Of a stretch of DNA of 64,000 nucleotides, positions 63,291-64,000 are shown one piece after another. A program made the position numbers and the translations under genes. The notes beneath the pieces are model-generated. The model made no database searches. It was not told the DNA's origin and worked only from the letters and a program-made list of their open reading frames with translations. Origin of the DNA: Mortierella sp. BCC40632 (lineage: Eukaryota; Mortierellomycota; Mortierellomycetes; Mortierellales; Mortierellaceae); contig WAEK01000016.1 of NCBI GenBank assembly GCA_011634665.1, positions 1,042,001-1,106,000 of the forward strand, written 5' to 3'. Every line of letters begins with the position of its first letter. The first letter of the stretch is position 1.

Positions 63291-63574
63291 AAAGCCTCGT
63301 TCTCTCTGTCTTGTCCGACCACATCTGCGGAGATATTGTGTGCTCTCTATTTTTACTCATCCTTGTCCACAAGCCCTATCCTCCATCGCAACGGCCGCTC
63401 TTTTGGTTCTTCTTCAGGGAAGGAATAAGTACTCTGCAAACTCTTCTAGATAAAAAAAAAAAAAAGAGGGTATTGCTCCGGCGGATTCAAAAAGGGCTGG
63501 GTTACTTGGAAATCGCTACGGTAGATGTAGGGGTAGAAGGGAGCGAGGGTATGTTCAACGGGAACGCTAACTTT

Positions 63575-63598
63575 GGGGTAGGGGTAGGGGGGTAGGGG
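63575..63598 (+). other. Potential intramolecular G-quadruplex
   Basis: Four runs of at least four G are separated by TA dinucleotides, meeting the usual G4 pattern with very short loops. The unit GGGGTA also resembles a degenerate telomere-type repeat. Confidence 0.6.
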
Positions 63599-64000
63599 AG
63601 GCTAGAGGGCTGTTGTCGATCCACTTTGACCAATACTTCTAGCACGCGAGTTGTCGTTGAGCGTCTGTTTGACCAAAGAAACATTTTCCGACAAGAATGA
63701 CGAATATGAGAGGCAAAAGGAAAGGCGTAGAGAAAGGCTAGAACCAAGAGTTAAATGGGCCATAGCGCGAGATAATGGTGCATCGCTCCGATAGTGTTTT
63801 CAAGACAGAAGGGCTGGGGGAGGATTCAGGGCTGTGCAATTGTGGTGGTTCACCATCGGACTACAAAGGAACAGAAAGAAACCCCTTCTGTTTTCTTTTC
63901 TTTGCTTCTAAAATAAGATCGTTGCGCAGGACATACTGGTTCTCAGTTGGACCATTTTTCCCTCAAATGTACAACCTCCGAGCCCACCCCTTTGAATGGT

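Larger units (their letters stand above)
61711..64000. other. GH9 upstream region, GA/CT-rich, to the right edge
   Basis: Bases 61800-62720 are GA-rich on the plus strand (CT-rich leader for GH9). A long CT tract follows at 62815-62869, then ordinary DNA with an A run at 63019-63046. No coding gene was recognised to the right edge; open frames here are short and without domains. Confidence 0.5.

Noticed and set aside
63575..63598. Telomere or subtelomere boundary
   Set aside because: Only three to four irregular GGGGTA units, with ordinary DNA on both sides to the window edge.

Overview
The window reads as nuclear DNA of a filamentous fungus, most likely an early-diverging Mucoromycota/Mortierellomycota lineage. 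That placement is inferred from gene content, intron style (GTRNGT donors, short introns, YAG acceptors), a GPI-anchored binding protein and a membrane-anchored GH9 cellulase; no phylogeny was run. No rRNA, transposase or CRISPR was recognised. I resolve 14 protein-coding genes. Almost all are multi-exon, and exon phases were checked base by base. The non-coding part is crowded with A/T homopolymers (up to 109 nt) and GA/CT microsatellites.

Layout. 1-4377 (+): 3' part of an Lrg1-type LIM/RhoGAP. 5125-11137 (-): a very large disordered polyQ protein, convergent with it. 11138-16952: a 5.8 kb gene-poor stretch. 16953-19090 (+): secreted, probably GPI-anchored class III (BtuF/FepB-like) substrate-binding protein. 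20004-23993 (+): SGF11/ATXN7L3-type SAGA deubiquitinase subunit with two micro-exons, convergent with a NOL8-like RRM nucleolar protein at 24347-28277 (-). 29670-31116 (-): histone chaperone ASF1. 31471-33081 (-): an orphan disordered protein. 35376-36923 (+): FabG/CBR4-like reductase, convergent with pyruvate dehydrogenase E2 at 37247-40572 (-). 42406-44212 (+): acireductone dioxygenase, convergent with an orphan Gln-rich protein at 44787-46569 (-). 46695-49986 (-): Abp1/drebrin-like actin-binding protein. 52312-55683 (-): three-repeat Myb factor. 58663-61710 (-): GH9 endoglucanase with a transmembrane segment and a proline-rich cytoplasmic tail.

The genes do not form a pathway cluster. They are housekeeping and regulatory genes in ordinary eukaryotic order. 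Loose themes are chromatin and transcription (SGF11, ASF1, Myb), cortical actin and cell wall (RhoGAP, Abp1, GH9) and mitochondrial metabolism (E2, FabG-like reductase).

Two things deserve attention. First, the substrate-binding protein is a bacterial-type uptake fold displayed on a fungal surface. Second, three conserved genes between 30.7 and 48.9 kb (ASF1, the reductase, Abp1) carry single-base discontinuities in otherwise well conserved coding sequence, while the other recognisable genes are clean. Consensus-sequence indels are the simplest explanation, but real lesions or unusual splicing cannot be excluded from sequence alone.
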